From Alphaproteobacteria bacterium (GTDB taxonomy: Bacteria > Pseudomonadota > Alphaproteobacteria > Sphingomonadales > Emcibacteraceae), in contig JAUIDN010000009.1 of NCBI GenBank assembly GCA_030428615.1, forward strand, positions 1 through 64,000: a DNA stretch of 64,000 bases, given 5' to 3'. This document shows, piece by piece, positions 55,697 to 64,000 of this stretch (position 1 is its first letter; every line of letters begins with the position of its first letter). A program made the translations under genes and the position numbers. Under the pieces are notes generated by a model, which ran no database searches, was not told the origin of the DNA, and was given only the letters and a program-made list of their open reading frames with translations.

Positions 55697-57320
55697 TAAA
55701 TATAATATTATACGTAAACGGCGGCTTATTTCCCCACTGACCATCCGCATAATGGCGGTTAATATTTTTGCGCTCATATTTTTGGGTATCGGTATTCTTT
55801 ATGTCGACCAGGTGCAGAAAACACTTTTGCAGTCACGTATCGATGAATTGGTGAAAGATGCCAGAATTATGGCGGGTGCGCTCGGTGAAGCGGCGACGGG
55901 TGATGCGGAATCCACAGTGCTTCTCATTGAGCCTGCGGAAAACATTCTGACGCGGCTGGTAAGTGTTACCAATATTAGAACGCGATATTTTGGCGTAAAT
56001 AATGAGCTTCTCATTGATAGCCGTGATCTCGATATTAATAGTGTTGTGGTCGAAAACACAATGCCAAGAAAACTTGGGATAGAGGATTTCTGGGAAATTA
56101 TTAACCGGGAAGTTGCCAATATTCTTAGTAAAATTCAAAAGCGGGATCAACTGGAAGAATATCGCGAAGTCGAAGATGAAATGGCGACAGATTATCCGGA
56201 GGCGATGGCCGCTCTCGCTGGTGAAGAAAGTTTTCGAATGAGAAGATTAACACCACAAAGGGATATTATTACCGTAGCTGTCCCAGTACAGCGGTTTCGA
56301 AGGGTTTTGGGTGCGTTGATGCTATCCGCTGACACGGGTGATATATATCTAGCGGTTCAGGACGTAAGGCTTACAATTATTCAGTTATTCTGTGCCTCCT
56401 TATTAATCACGCTGACGATGTCTCTGTTTTTGGCAAAAACGATTGTACGCCCGGTTTTAAAATTAGCGCGCTCAGCGGATAATATAGCCCTCGGTGGTAA
56501 AACGGATATTCCGGATTTATCATCAAGAAATGATGAAATTGGTGACTTGTCGCGATCCCTCAAGGATATGACGGAAATACTTGAAAGACAGATTGACGCC
56601 GTCGCCAGTTTTGCGGCTGATGTGGCTCATGAACTTAAAAACCCCTTAACCAGTTTGCGAAGTGCCATTGAGACTATGGAATATGCCAAAACAGAAGAAA
56701 ACAGGAAAAAATTAAGAACCATAATCAGTGATGACGTCAGGAGACTGGACCGTCTTATTACCGATATTTCTGATGTTTCAAGGCTCGATGCGGAATTGTC
56801 CCATGCATTGATGCAGAATGTCAATATAACGGCATTACTGGAAACGATGGTAGATATTTATCTGACCACGCAGAAGGAGACGCTTCCCCATCTTCATCTG
56901 GAGATCAAGAAACGGCGCTTTAAATCGCGAGATGGAAAGCCCGCCCCCTATTTCGTACGGGGTCTTGAAGGGCAGCTGGGGCAGGTTATCAGAAATCTTA
57001 TTGATAATGCGATTTCATTTTCCAGAAAAGAAGGTAACATATGGATAAGAGTGCAGCGCCGCAATAGAATGGTTGAGATTATTGTTGAAGATGAAGGTAT
57101 TGGCATTCCAGAGGATAAACTTGAAAGTATATTTGAGCGTTTTTATTCAGAACGTCCGAAGGGGGAAGCTTTCGGTAAACATTCGGGGCTTGGCTTGAAC
57201 ATTTGTAAGCAGGTTGTTGAGGCACATGGAGGTCAGATTATTGCTGAAAACAGATCAGATGATGAAAAAAACATTATTGGCGCCCGTTTTATTGTTCTGT
57301 TACCTATGGCGGATGATTAG
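55668..57320 (+). CDS. chvG: Sensor histidine kinase ChvG
   Basis: 550 residues (GTG 55668; GTG 55686 is an alternative). N-terminal TM (about 27-46), a periplasmic sensor (about 50-225), TM2, HAMP domain ([12 protein letters not shown]...), HisKA with [19 protein letters not shown] (phospho-His 321) and HATPase with N-box [20 protein letters not shown] and [12 protein letters not shown]. The family senses envelope or acid stress and phosphorylates ChvI. Overlaps chvI by 29 bp or less and lies just before hprK. Confidence 0.93.
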   Translation: MSDTGIVKANKYNIIRKRRLISPLTIRIMAVNIFALIFLGIGILYVDQVQKTLLQSRIDELVKDARIMAGALGEAATGDAESTVLLIEPAENILTRLVSVTNIRTRYFGVNNELLIDSRDLDINSVVVENTMPRKLGIEDFWEIINREVANILSKIQKRDQLEEYREVEDEMATDYPEAMAALAGEESFRMRRLTPQRDIITVAVPVQRFRRVLGALMLSADTGDIYLAVQDVRLTIIQLFCASLLITLTMSLFLAKTIVRPVLKLARSADNIALGGKTDIPDLSSRNDEIGDLSRSLKDMTEILERQIDAVASFAADVAHELKNPLTSLRSAIETMEYAKTEENRKKLRTIISDDVRRLDRLITDISDVSRLDAELSHALMQNVNITALLETMVDIYLTTQKETLPHLHLEIKKRRFKSRDGKPAPYFVRGLEGQLGQVIRNLIDNAISFSRKEGNIWIRVQRRNRMVEIIVEDEGIGIPEDKLESIFERFYSERPKGEAFGKHSGLGLNICKQVVEAHGGQIIAENRSDDEKNIIGARFIVLLPMADD

Positions 57321-57329
57321 GATATTGTT

Positions 57330-57734
57330 ATGACACTTTATCATGCATCTTGTGTAGAATTTCAGGGGAAAGGTATTCTAATTCTTGGTGAATCCGGGAC
57401 AGGAAAATCGGATCTGGCGCTAAGGTTGATTGATCGCGGGGCAAAACTGGTCTCTGATGATTATGTTGAAGTTAATATTGAAGATGATCTGCTTTATGCG
57501 TCACCCGCACCGAATATAGAGGGGCTCATTGAAGTGCGCGGAGTTGGTTTGAAGAAATGTGAGTTTGTCAGCAAAGTAACATTGCGGATGGCTATTGAGA
57601 CTTGCGACAGAGATAAAATTGAACGGTTGCCGGAACAGGCCTGTTTCGATCATGAAGGAATAAAGATACCATTTTTTAAAATTGATGCTTTTGCCGCGTC
57701 GGCGATTGCAAAAATAAAGATGATGTTAAAATGA
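57330..57734 (+). CDS. hprK: HPr kinase/phosphorylase, short alphaproteobacterial form
   Basis: 134 residues, i.e. only the catalytic P-loop domain; the Firmicute N-terminal domain is absent, as usual in alphaproteobacteria. Walker A GESGTGKS (20-27), the SDDYVEV strand and the IEVRGVG signature are intact. It modulates the nitrogen-type PTS by (de)phosphorylating HPr Ser. Overlaps rapZ by 4 bp (ATGA). Confidence 0.92.
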   Translation: MTLYHASCVEFQGKGILILGESGTGKSDLALRLIDRGAKLVSDDYVEVNIEDDLLYASPAPNIEGLIEVRGVGLKKCEFVSKVTLRMAIETCDRDKIERLPEQACFDHEGIKIPFFKIDAFAASAIAKIKMMLK

Positions 57735-58624
57735 CGGAAAAAAACGCTACTCATACCAATATTCTAAGTGTGCTTCTAATAACCGGCATGTCCGGTGCGG
57801 GAAAATCAACGGCGCTGTCTATACTGGAAGACCTGGATTACGAATGTATTGATAACTTGCCGATTAATTTATTGCCGAGTTTGATTGATCTTGCGATGAA
57901 AAATGATCCCGCTCATCTGAATCCTGCATTGGCCATCGGCATCGACGCCAGAACCAGAAATTTTCATGCGGAAAACATAATTTCAATACTGAACAAGCTG
58001 CGTGACCAGACAGATATTGAGATAAAAATACTTTATTTTGACAGCAATGACGAAATATTATCTGCGCGCTTTTCGGAAACACGTCGAAGGCATCCACTGG
58101 CCAAAGACCGACCGGTTAGCGATGGAATAAAGCGAGAGCGCCAGATGATGGAGATTATTAAAACAGAAAGTGATTATATTTTCGATACATCTGAATTTAG
58201 CATTCACGATCTTCGCCGCACGATGTCGCAACATTTTGAGCGAACCGAAGACCAGGGAATGCGAATTTCTATTTTGTCATTCGCCTATCCAAAAGGATTG
58301 CCACGAGATGCAGATTTGGTGTTTGATGTGCGCTATTTGCGAAATCCACATTATGACGAAACATTGCGACCGCTCACAGGGCGAGACGAGTTGGTTGCTG
58401 ACTACATTATGAAAGACCCCATATTTCACAGCAGCTGGGACAAGATATCCGCGCTCATCCTGTCGCTTCTTCCGGAATATAAAAAGGAAGGCAAGTCTTA
58501 TCTGACGATTGCATTTGGCTGTACGGGGGGACAACATCGATCCGTATTTATTTCAAAAAAACTCGCGGAACTTCTACAAGAGAAAAATTATCAAGTAAAT
58601 CTGCGTCATAGAGAGATAGCCTGA
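57731..58624 (+). CDS. rapZ: RapZ family P-loop nucleotide-binding protein
   Basis: 297 residues. Walker A GMSGAGKS (19-26), IDNLP, ARTRNF region, and the C-terminal GCTGGQHRSV followed by LREKNYQV. In enterobacteria RapZ directs decay of the GlmZ sRNA; in alphaproteobacteria it travels with hprK and PTS genes, and its target is unclear. Confidence 0.92.
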   Translation: MTEKNATHTNILSVLLITGMSGAGKSTALSILEDLDYECIDNLPINLLPSLIDLAMKNDPAHLNPALAIGIDARTRNFHAENIISILNKLRDQTDIEIKILYFDSNDEILSARFSETRRRHPLAKDRPVSDGIKRERQMMEIIKTESDYIFDTSEFSIHDLRRTMSQHFERTEDQGMRISILSFAYPKGLPRDADLVFDVRYLRNPHYDETLRPLTGRDELVADYIMKDPIFHSSWDKISALILSLLPEYKKEGKSYLTIAFGCTGGQHRSVFISKKLAELLQEKNYQVNLRHREIA

Positions 58625-58701
58625 TAAAATGGAATTGTTCTTGCGATAAAGTCGGACTATACTTGTAATCAAGATCCAAATAATAGAAGGTTTAAAGTGA
58701 A

Positions 58702-59112
58702 ATGATTGGGATGGTTGTTGTCACGCACGGAAGGTTGGCGGAAGAATTTATTGCAGCGATGGAACATGTTGTTGGGCCACAAACCGCTTTGCAGGCGGTT
58801 TCTATAGGCCCCGATGACGATATGGAACAGCGTCGGGCAGATATTCTTGATGCGGTCACTCAGGTCGATGAAGGAAATGGTGTCATACTGCTTACGGATA
58901 TGTTTGGCGGAACACCATCCAACCTTGCCATATCGATTATGGACACCAACAATGTTGAGGTGATAGCAGGGATCAACCTGCCCATGCTTATTAAGCTTGC
59001 GAGTGTGAGAACAACGGGCTGCACAATGGAAGAAGCGGTGAGCGCGGCGCAGGAATCCGGGCGTAAATATATTAACGTCGCATCACATGTGCTTTCCGGT
59101 GACAAAGAATGA
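58702..59112 (+). CDS. PTS EIIA component, mannose family
   Basis: 136 residues. MIGMVVVTHGRLAEEF carries the phospho-His9; ILLTDMFGGTPSN and NVEVIAGINLPML are typical of EIIA-Man. No EIIB/EIIC partners are here, so a regulatory role in the nitrogen PTS is likely. Start overlaps nothing; the 3' end overlaps the HPr gene by 4 bp. Confidence 0.92.
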   Translation: MIGMVVVTHGRLAEEFIAAMEHVVGPQTALQAVSIGPDDDMEQRRADILDAVTQVDEGNGVILLTDMFGGTPSNLAISIMDTNNVEVIAGINLPMLIKLASVRTTGCTMEEAVSAAQESGRKYINVASHVLSGDKE

Positions 59113-59396
59113 CATCACGAAGTAACGGTGATCGCCGGATACTGAAAATCCGTAATCAGCGTGGCTTGCATGCGCGCGCATCCGCAAAATTTGTCTCAAT
59201 GGCCGACGCATTTGACGCGAAAATAACTGTCTCAAAAGATGGTACAGATGTCTGCGGAACGTCAATTATGGGGTTGATGATGCTTGCGGCGGCCATCGGC
59301 GAAGAAATCGTGATAAAAGGCGATGGCATTCAAAAAGAAGAGGCACTCAACGCGCTTGAAGAACTTGTAAATAACAAGTTTGGTGAAGAATGTTAA
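59109..59396 (+). CDS. Phosphocarrier HPr
   Basis: 95 residues. RGLHARASAKFV holds phospho-His21 and CGTSIMGLMML the regulatory Ser52, the target of HprK. It relays phosphate from EI (not in window) to EIIA. 4-bp overlap with the EIIA gene shows coupling. Confidence 0.92.
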   Translation: MTSRSNGDRRILKIRNQRGLHARASAKFVSMADAFDAKITVSKDGTDVCGTSIMGLMMLAAAIGEEIVIKGDGIQKEEALNALEELVNNKFGEEC

Positions 59397-59539
59397 GTAT
59401 TTCACCTTTATTATTTTGTTAATAATTATTCAATATATAGATATATAAAGATTTCTTTATGCTTGCTATTTATGATAAAGGTGAGTATAGATGCTTTGTT
59501 TTATTAATGCTCAAAATTTGAATAAAGGACGCAATTGCG

Positions 59540-60835
59540 ATGACCGAATTTACTGATTATAAAGTGGCAGACATTTCAGGTGCTGGCTGGGGCCGCCGCG
59601 AAATTAATATAGCGGAAACTGAAATGCCGGGATTAATGGCGCTTCGAGAGGAATATGGGAAAGATCAGCCGTTAAAAGGTGCGCGAATATCGGGTTGTCT
59701 TCATATGACCATTCAGACAGCTGTGTTAATGGAAACATTGGTTGCTCTTGGCGCGGAAGTGCGTTGGTCATCCTGTAATATATTCTCAACCCAGGATCAT
59801 GCTGCGGCCGCAATGGCTGCTGCGGAAATTCCTGTTTTTGCATGGAAAGGGATGAACGAAGAAGAATTCAACTGGTGTATCAGAGAGACAATTGTGGGGC
59901 CAAACGGATGGAGACCAAATGTAATTCTTGATGATGGTGGTGATCTGACGGGGATGATATACGCTGATTTCCCGGAACTCCTGGAAGATATCCGCGGCAT
60001 TTCCGAAGAAACCACAACCGGTGTTCTTCGTCTTTATCAGATGGAGAAGGAAGGTCGCTTAACGGTACCGGCAATTAACGTGAACGACAGTGTCACGAAA
60101 TCCAAATTCGATAATCTATACGGTTGTCGTGAAAGTCTGGTCGATGGCATTAAAAGGGCAACCGATGTGATGGTTGCCGGTAAGGTCTGTGTCGTTGCCG
60201 GATTTGGTGATGTTGGTAAAGGCTCCGCCGCGTCACTTAGAAGTCAGGGCGCGCGGGTGCTGGTGACTGAAATTGACCCTATTTGTGCGTTACAGGCGGC
60301 AATGGAAGGTTATGAAGTGGTCACGATGGACGAGGCCGCCTCAAAAGGTGATGTTTTTGTTACCTGTACGGGCAATTTTGACATCATTACAATTGATCAT
60401 ATGCGGGCGATGAAGGACCGCGCCATTGTATGTAACATTGGACATTTCGATTCCGAAATTCAAATAGCCGCGCTTGAAAATTACCAGTGGGAGGAAGTAA
60501 AGCCACAGGTTGATGAGGTAATTTTCCCTGACGGAAAACGACTTATTGTTCTAGCCAAGGGTCGCTTGGTTAATCTTGGTTGCGCAACGGGTCACCCGAG
60601 CTTTGTTATGAGTGCCTCATTTACAAATCAGGTGCTGGCTCAAATGGAATTATATAACAACCATGAAAATTACGAAAACAAAGTATATGTTCTTCCAAAA
60701 CATCTGGATGAAAAGGTGGCGGCTCTTCATCTTGACAGGCTTGGTGTTAGGCTTACGAAGCTGAATGAAGATCAGGCCAAATATATTGGTGTGAGCACCG
60801 AAGGGCCATTTAAGCCCGAGCATTATCGCTACTAA
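59540..60835 (+). CDS. ahcY: S-adenosylhomocysteine hydrolase, short form
   Basis: 431 residues. N-terminal substrate domain ([19 protein letters not shown]) and NAD-binding domain ([30 protein letters not shown]), then [10 protein letters not shown] and [11 protein letters not shown]. It lacks the ~40-residue insert that many bacterial AhcY have before the [10 protein letters not shown] motif, so its length is like that of eukaryotic enzymes. It clears S-adenosylhomocysteine to restore methylation. AAAGGA upstream; no SAH riboswitch is evident in the leader. Terminator follows. Confidence 0.92.
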   Translation: MTEFTDYKVADISGAGWGRREINIAETEMPGLMALREEYGKDQPLKGARISGCLHMTIQTAVLMETLVALGAEVRWSSCNIFSTQDHAAAAMAAAEIPVFAWKGMNEEEFNWCIRETIVGPNGWRPNVILDDGGDLTGMIYADFPELLEDIRGISEETTTGVLRLYQMEKEGRLTVPAINVNDSVTKSKFDNLYGCRESLVDGIKRATDVMVAGKVCVVAGFGDVGKGSAASLRSQGARVLVTEIDPICALQAAMEGYEVVTMDEAASKGDVFVTCTGNFDIITIDHMRAMKDRAIVCNIGHFDSEIQIAALENYQWEEVKPQVDEVIFPDGKRLIVLAKGRLVNLGCATGHPSFVMSASFTNQVLAQMELYNNHENYENKVYVLPKHLDEKVAALHLDRLGVRLTKLNEDQAKYIGVSTEGPFKPEHYRY

Positions 60836-60856
60836 TTCCTTTTTGATAGATTTTTT

Positions 60857-60899
60857 AAGGCCCGTTCATGGTTAACGAATTATGAACGGGCTTTTCTTT
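60857..60899 (+). terminator. Rho-independent terminator after ahcY
   Basis: GCCCGTTCAT / ATGAACGGGC, a 10-bp stem extended by AAG/CTT-type pairs around a 12-nt loop, followed by TTTTCTTTT. Confidence 0.88.
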
Positions 60900-60949
60900 T
60901 GTCCGCAAACTGGTTATTTTAATGACCGATAAGTGTTTGATAAATATCC

Positions 60950-63484
60950 GTGAAGGGGTTCTGTAAAATTCGCTTTCTAATTAATTTTAAAATTTTGCTT
61001 CATCTGATGTGGTTTTATGTATTTTTATCTACATTCGCCAATGCAGATATTATCGGCGGAGTGGATTTTGGATCCGATCAAAATAACCAGTTTATGATCG
61101 CTTTAGCTCTGTTCTTTGTACTCGCGTTGGGTTTTATTGTCTTGATGGTATGGCAGAGGCGGAAAATCAGCAACGAGCTGGCACAAGCCAATAACAATGA
61201 GAAATATTTAAAAAAAATTGTGTCCCAACAGCAGGGGAGTTTCTTTCTCTGGAATTCACAGAAAGAACTTGTCCTCAATAGCGCTATTGATATTTGTTTT
61301 GAAGATGAAACTGTTCCTGAGGATTTGGACGATCTGAAGTCGAACTTTTCGCCGGCTGATAAGGAAAGTTTTGATGCCAATCTGGACAATCTTTTGTCAA
61401 ATGGAATTGAATTTGATCAAATCATAGATATGAACCAGTTCAACATGCATTTACTTGTTTGCGGGAAAAGTATCAATGTGGATCAATATGGCGGACGTTG
61501 CTATGTCGTCTGGATAAAAGATAATACCATTTCGGAGAAAATACAGCGTTACCAGACGCTTGAATCAAAAGAAAAAGGAAGACGTGCTCAACTTCTTGAA
61601 AATGCGCTGAATAAGGCGAAATTCCCGATCTGGATAAGGGATGATAATCTTGATCTTCTTTGGGTTAACGATGCCTATGTGGAAGCGGTTGACGGGGGAA
61701 ATCGTCAGAATGTTCTTGAAAATAATCTGGAACTGGCGGTGAATACGCTGGGTGTAAGCATAAGGGGTATCGCAGAAGGCGTTAGTTTAAGCGGTGACCC
61801 GAGCGCCGAAAGCCATTTTGTTGTAATAAACGGGCAACGTCGTTCAATGGATTTTCACAATATTCCTTATAAAATAGATGATCAGAAAGAAGCGATTTTA
61901 GGCTACGCTCAGGACATTACAGAGTTAGAGGAAGCCAGGGGAAGCCTTGCCGATCACACAGAATCATACGCCGAAACGCTTGACCAGTTTTCGTCAGCGG
62001 TGGCGATTTTTGATTCAAGCATGCGGCTGGAATATTATAACAAATCGTATGTTCGTTTGTGGGGATTGCCAGAAAGTCTTCTCTTTAGCCATCCGCATTA
62101 TGGAGAAATACTAGAAGCTTTGCGCGAAGCCCGAAAGCTGCCCGAGCAAGCCAATTTTCCCGAGTGGAAGAAAAAGCAGCTTGAAATGTGTACAGGTGTT
62201 CTTGATCCGGTCGAACACATGATGCATCTACCGGATGGCAAAACATTGAGGGTGGTTATGCAGCAGCATACATTAGGGGGAATGCTTGTATTTTATGAAG
62301 ATGTGACCGATTATTTCGCTCTGGAAAGTTCATATAACACGCTTATTGCCGTGCAGCGTGAAACTCTGGATAATCTGCATGAAGGAATTGCTGTATTTGG
62401 AGTTGACGGGCGTCTCAAGCTTTTTAATGATGGGTTTATAAATATTTGGGAAGTGTCATCGGATTTTCTGAAAACCAATCCTCGTGCAATTGATGTGCTA
62501 ACGCGCTGTGGGAATCTGTTTGAAACGGACAACGCAATAGAGGAATTCCAGAAGTTAATTGTCGGTGGTGAAGTCAAGAAAGAAGCTGCGTCAGGGCAGT
62601 TTAAGCTTAAAAATGAGAAAGTAATTAATTATTCACTGGTGCCACTTCCGGATGGTGCCGTTCTGGTTATCTTCATCGATGTAACCGATAGCTTCAGAGT
62701 GGAATATTCACTTCGGAAACATAATGAAGCCTTGGAAGAGGCGCAGAACATAAAAACGGATTTCCTTGCTCATATGTCGTATGAACTGAGGAACCCGCTT
62801 AATAGTGTGCTTGGGTTTGCAGAGCTTCTTGAGAAGGAATATCAAGGCCCGCTGAATGACGAGCAGCATCAATATATGAGAAACATTCTGAGTGCGTCGG
62901 ACCATTTGCTGGATCTGATTAATGATATTCTTGATCTGTCTGTCATTGAAGCAGGCGGATTATACATTGAAGCATCAACTTTTGATCTGCAGGAAACGAT
63001 TAAAGGCGTTATCACAAAACTGGATGAACGCATTAAACAAAAAGCCATTCACCTGAATATGGATCTTGACCCAAGCTTGAGCAACGTTTTCGGGGATGCG
63101 CGCCGCATTCAGCATTCAATATCCAATTTACTCAGTAACGCGGTCAAATTTACCAATGATTCAGGCAATATTGATGTGAAGACGTGGCAGGATGATGAAA
63201 ATTATTTCATAAGTGTAAAGGATGATGGTATCGGCATCGACAATCACGAGTTTGAAGAAATTTTTGATAAATTCTATACCGGAACCAATGTACCCAAGGG
63301 AAAAGGGGCTGGGCTTGGGCTTTCTCTGGTGAAAATTTTTATTGAAAAACATGGTGGTGAGGTAATCGTAAACAGTACATTAGGGATTGGAACTGAAATG
63401 AGCTGTAAATTGCCTAAAAAAATCCCCAATTTAGATGAATTATCTGCTCAAAGTGTGAAGACAAATGAAGTCAGTAGTGGATGA
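60950..63484 (+). CDS. divL: DivL-like PAS kinase with Tyr in place of the phospho-His
   Basis: 844 residues. An N-terminal TM pair (about 10-30 and 45-65), coiled segment, then several PAS-type domains (about 215-580), HisKA and HATPase. The H-box reads HMSYELRNPLNSVLGFAELL with Tyr611 where kinases have His. This is the hallmark of Caulobacter DivL, a cell-pole kinase-like switch that controls CckA-CtrA. HATPase motifs (NLLSNAVKFTND, DDGIGID, GAGLGLSLV) are intact. The position before tsaE also matches alphaproteobacterial DivL. GTG 60950 is the longest start; its Shine-Dalgarno is unclear. The end overlaps tsaE by 4 bp. Confidence 0.85.
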   Translation: MKGFCKIRFLINFKILLHLMWFYVFLSTFANADIIGGVDFGSDQNNQFMIALALFFVLALGFIVLMVWQRRKISNELAQANNNEKYLKKIVSQQQGSFFLWNSQKELVLNSAIDICFEDETVPEDLDDLKSNFSPADKESFDANLDNLLSNGIEFDQIIDMNQFNMHLLVCGKSINVDQYGGRCYVVWIKDNTISEKIQRYQTLESKEKGRRAQLLENALNKAKFPIWIRDDNLDLLWVNDAYVEAVDGGNRQNVLENNLELAVNTLGVSIRGIAEGVSLSGDPSAESHFVVINGQRRSMDFHNIPYKIDDQKEAILGYAQDITELEEARGSLADHTESYAETLDQFSSAVAIFDSSMRLEYYNKSYVRLWGLPESLLFSHPHYGEILEALREARKLPEQANFPEWKKKQLEMCTGVLDPVEHMMHLPDGKTLRVVMQQHTLGGMLVFYEDVTDYFALESSYNTLIAVQRETLDNLHEGIAVFGVDGRLKLFNDGFINIWEVSSDFLKTNPRAIDVLTRCGNLFETDNAIEEFQKLIVGGEVKKEAASGQFKLKNEKVINYSLVPLPDGAVLVIFIDVTDSFRVEYSLRKHNEALEEAQNIKTDFLAHMSYELRNPLNSVLGFAELLEKEYQGPLNDEQHQYMRNILSASDHLLDLINDILDLSVIEAGGLYIEASTFDLQETIKGVITKLDERIKQKAIHLNMDLDPSLSNVFGDARRIQHSISNLLSNAVKFTNDSGNIDVKTWQDDENYFISVKDDGIGIDNHEFEEIFDKFYTGTNVPKGKGAGLGLSLVKIFIEKHGGEVIVNSTLGIGTEMSCKLPKKIPNLDELSAQSVKTNEVSSG

Positions 63485-63975
63485 ATTCAACGCCTGTTAT
63501 GAAAATCAATGAATTTATTGTTGACGACTTGTCGAAAAGTCAGATTTTAGCATCGAGATTGGCCACTCTGCTAAAGACAGGTGATATATTGACATTTGAA
63601 GGGAATTTGGGTGCAGGTAAAACGGAATTCTGCCGCGCGATTATTCACGCGGTTGGGTATCTTGAAGATGTTCCAAGCCCGACATTTAATCTTGTTCAGG
63701 TCTATGAACCCGACATAGTCGACGCAGATAAGCCCGCCATCTGGCATATGGATCTTTATCGACTTGAGAAACCGGAAGAAATTTTTGAATTAGGTATTGA
63801 AGAAGGGTTTGATACCGCGATCACGTTAATAGAGTGGCCAGACAGGATGGGTCGGTATTTACCGCAGGGAAGCCTTGAAATTAAAATGGTTATGGGGGAC
63901 GCTGAAGGAGCGCGAAAAATAACTTTCAGCGGCAGCGAATATTGGAAAAAGAGACTGGAAGGGCTAGTATTGTAA
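63481..63975 (+). CDS. tsaE: tRNA threonylcarbamoyladenosine synthesis ATPase TsaE
   Basis: 164 residues; P-loop EGNLGAGKTEF (about 40-50), DVPSPTFNLVQVYE and IWHMDLYRLEKPEEIFELGIEE, then ITLIEWPDRM, all TsaE markers. It works with TsaB/TsaD to make t6A37 in ANN-decoding tRNAs. Starts inside the divL stop (ATGA). Confidence 0.92.
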   Translation: MNSTPVMKINEFIVDDLSKSQILASRLATLLKTGDILTFEGNLGAGKTEFCRAIIHAVGYLEDVPSPTFNLVQVYEPDIVDADKPAIWHMDLYRLEKPEEIFELGIEEGFDTAITLIEWPDRMGRYLPQGSLEIKMVMGDAEGARKITFSGSEYWKKRLEGLVL

Positions 63976-64000
63976 ATGTCCAGAAAAGATCAAATTTATG
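63976..64000 (+). CDS. Start of next gene, cut by the window edge
   Basis: ATG 63976 directly after the tsaE stop opens a frame MSRKDQIY that runs off the edge. An aminoglycoside phosphotransferase-fold kinase (AmgK-like) often follows tsaE in alphaproteobacteria, but eight codons are too few to say. Confidence 0.4.

Noticed and set aside
59397-59539. SAH riboswitch ahead of ahcY
   Set aside because: The leader is A+T-rich and lacks the conserved GC-rich core of SAH riboswitches.

Overview
This window looks like chromosome from a marine-type alphaproteobacterium with moderate G+C. The lineage call is inference. It rests on the block pckA - chvI - chvG - short hprK - rapZ - EIIA(Man) - HPr - ahcY - divL-like kinase - tsaE (53.1-64.0 kb), on cobS/cobT next to a J-domain gene and bolA, and on a complete liu (leucine/isovalerate) operon. 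I see no tRNA, rRNA, CRISPR array, prophage or insertion sequence.

Layout. 0-7.8 kb: two tandem genes for very large acidic repeat proteins (cadherin-like/VCBS modules, LamG/pentraxin-like folds, DUF4114-like domain, RTX-type Ca-binding repeats). They look like type I-secreted adhesins; the first is cut by the window edge. 7.8-18.1 kb: a divergent catabolic cluster. The minus-strand operon encodes a PhyH-type dioxygenase, an arginine deiminase-like hydrolase, an APC permease, a BtpA/SgcQ TIM-barrel protein, a FrlD-like PfkB kinase, a Tat-exported spermidine dehydrogenase-like flavoprotein and a creatinase-like M24 protein that has lost metal ligands. The plus strand carries two paralogous ACMSD-type amidohydrolases. 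I do not recognise this set as a described pathway; uptake and breakdown of an amine/guanidino compound is my inference. 18.1-19.2 kb: an unrecognised minus-strand gene, followed by the degraded 3' end of a third amidohydrolase copy. 19.2-29.7 kb: comM, a MASE1-CHASE histidine kinase, FMN and luciferase-like oxidoreductases, small housekeeping genes, a sulfatase, a GIY-YIG protein, a Tat-exported intradiol dioxygenase that seems to start at ATC/ATT, and a RoxA-like ribosomal oxygenase. 29.7-33.5 kb: cobT-cobS-J-domain gene on the minus strand, divergent from bolA. 33.5-37 kb: AEC transporter and LysR regulator with a palindromic operator candidate, a small membrane protein and a serine hydrolase. 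37.2-43.6 kb: liuB-C-D-E-A, covering isovaleryl-CoA to acetoacetate and acetyl-CoA. 43.6-53.1 kb: an ArsR regulator with an in-frame amber codon in front of it, AI-2E-type permease, AsmA-like protein, LemA + DUF3137 pair, class V PLP enzyme, CYTH protein, dipeptidyl peptidase IV, a second zinc-finger/J-domain protein and a GNAT. 53.1-64 kb: gluconeogenic pckA and the envelope-stress/nitrogen-PTS/cell-cycle block.

Starts were moved from the longest open frame wherever a Shine-Dalgarno sequence, a paralogue or a signal peptide supported it; each case is noted. Family names come from my reading of motifs, not from database searches.
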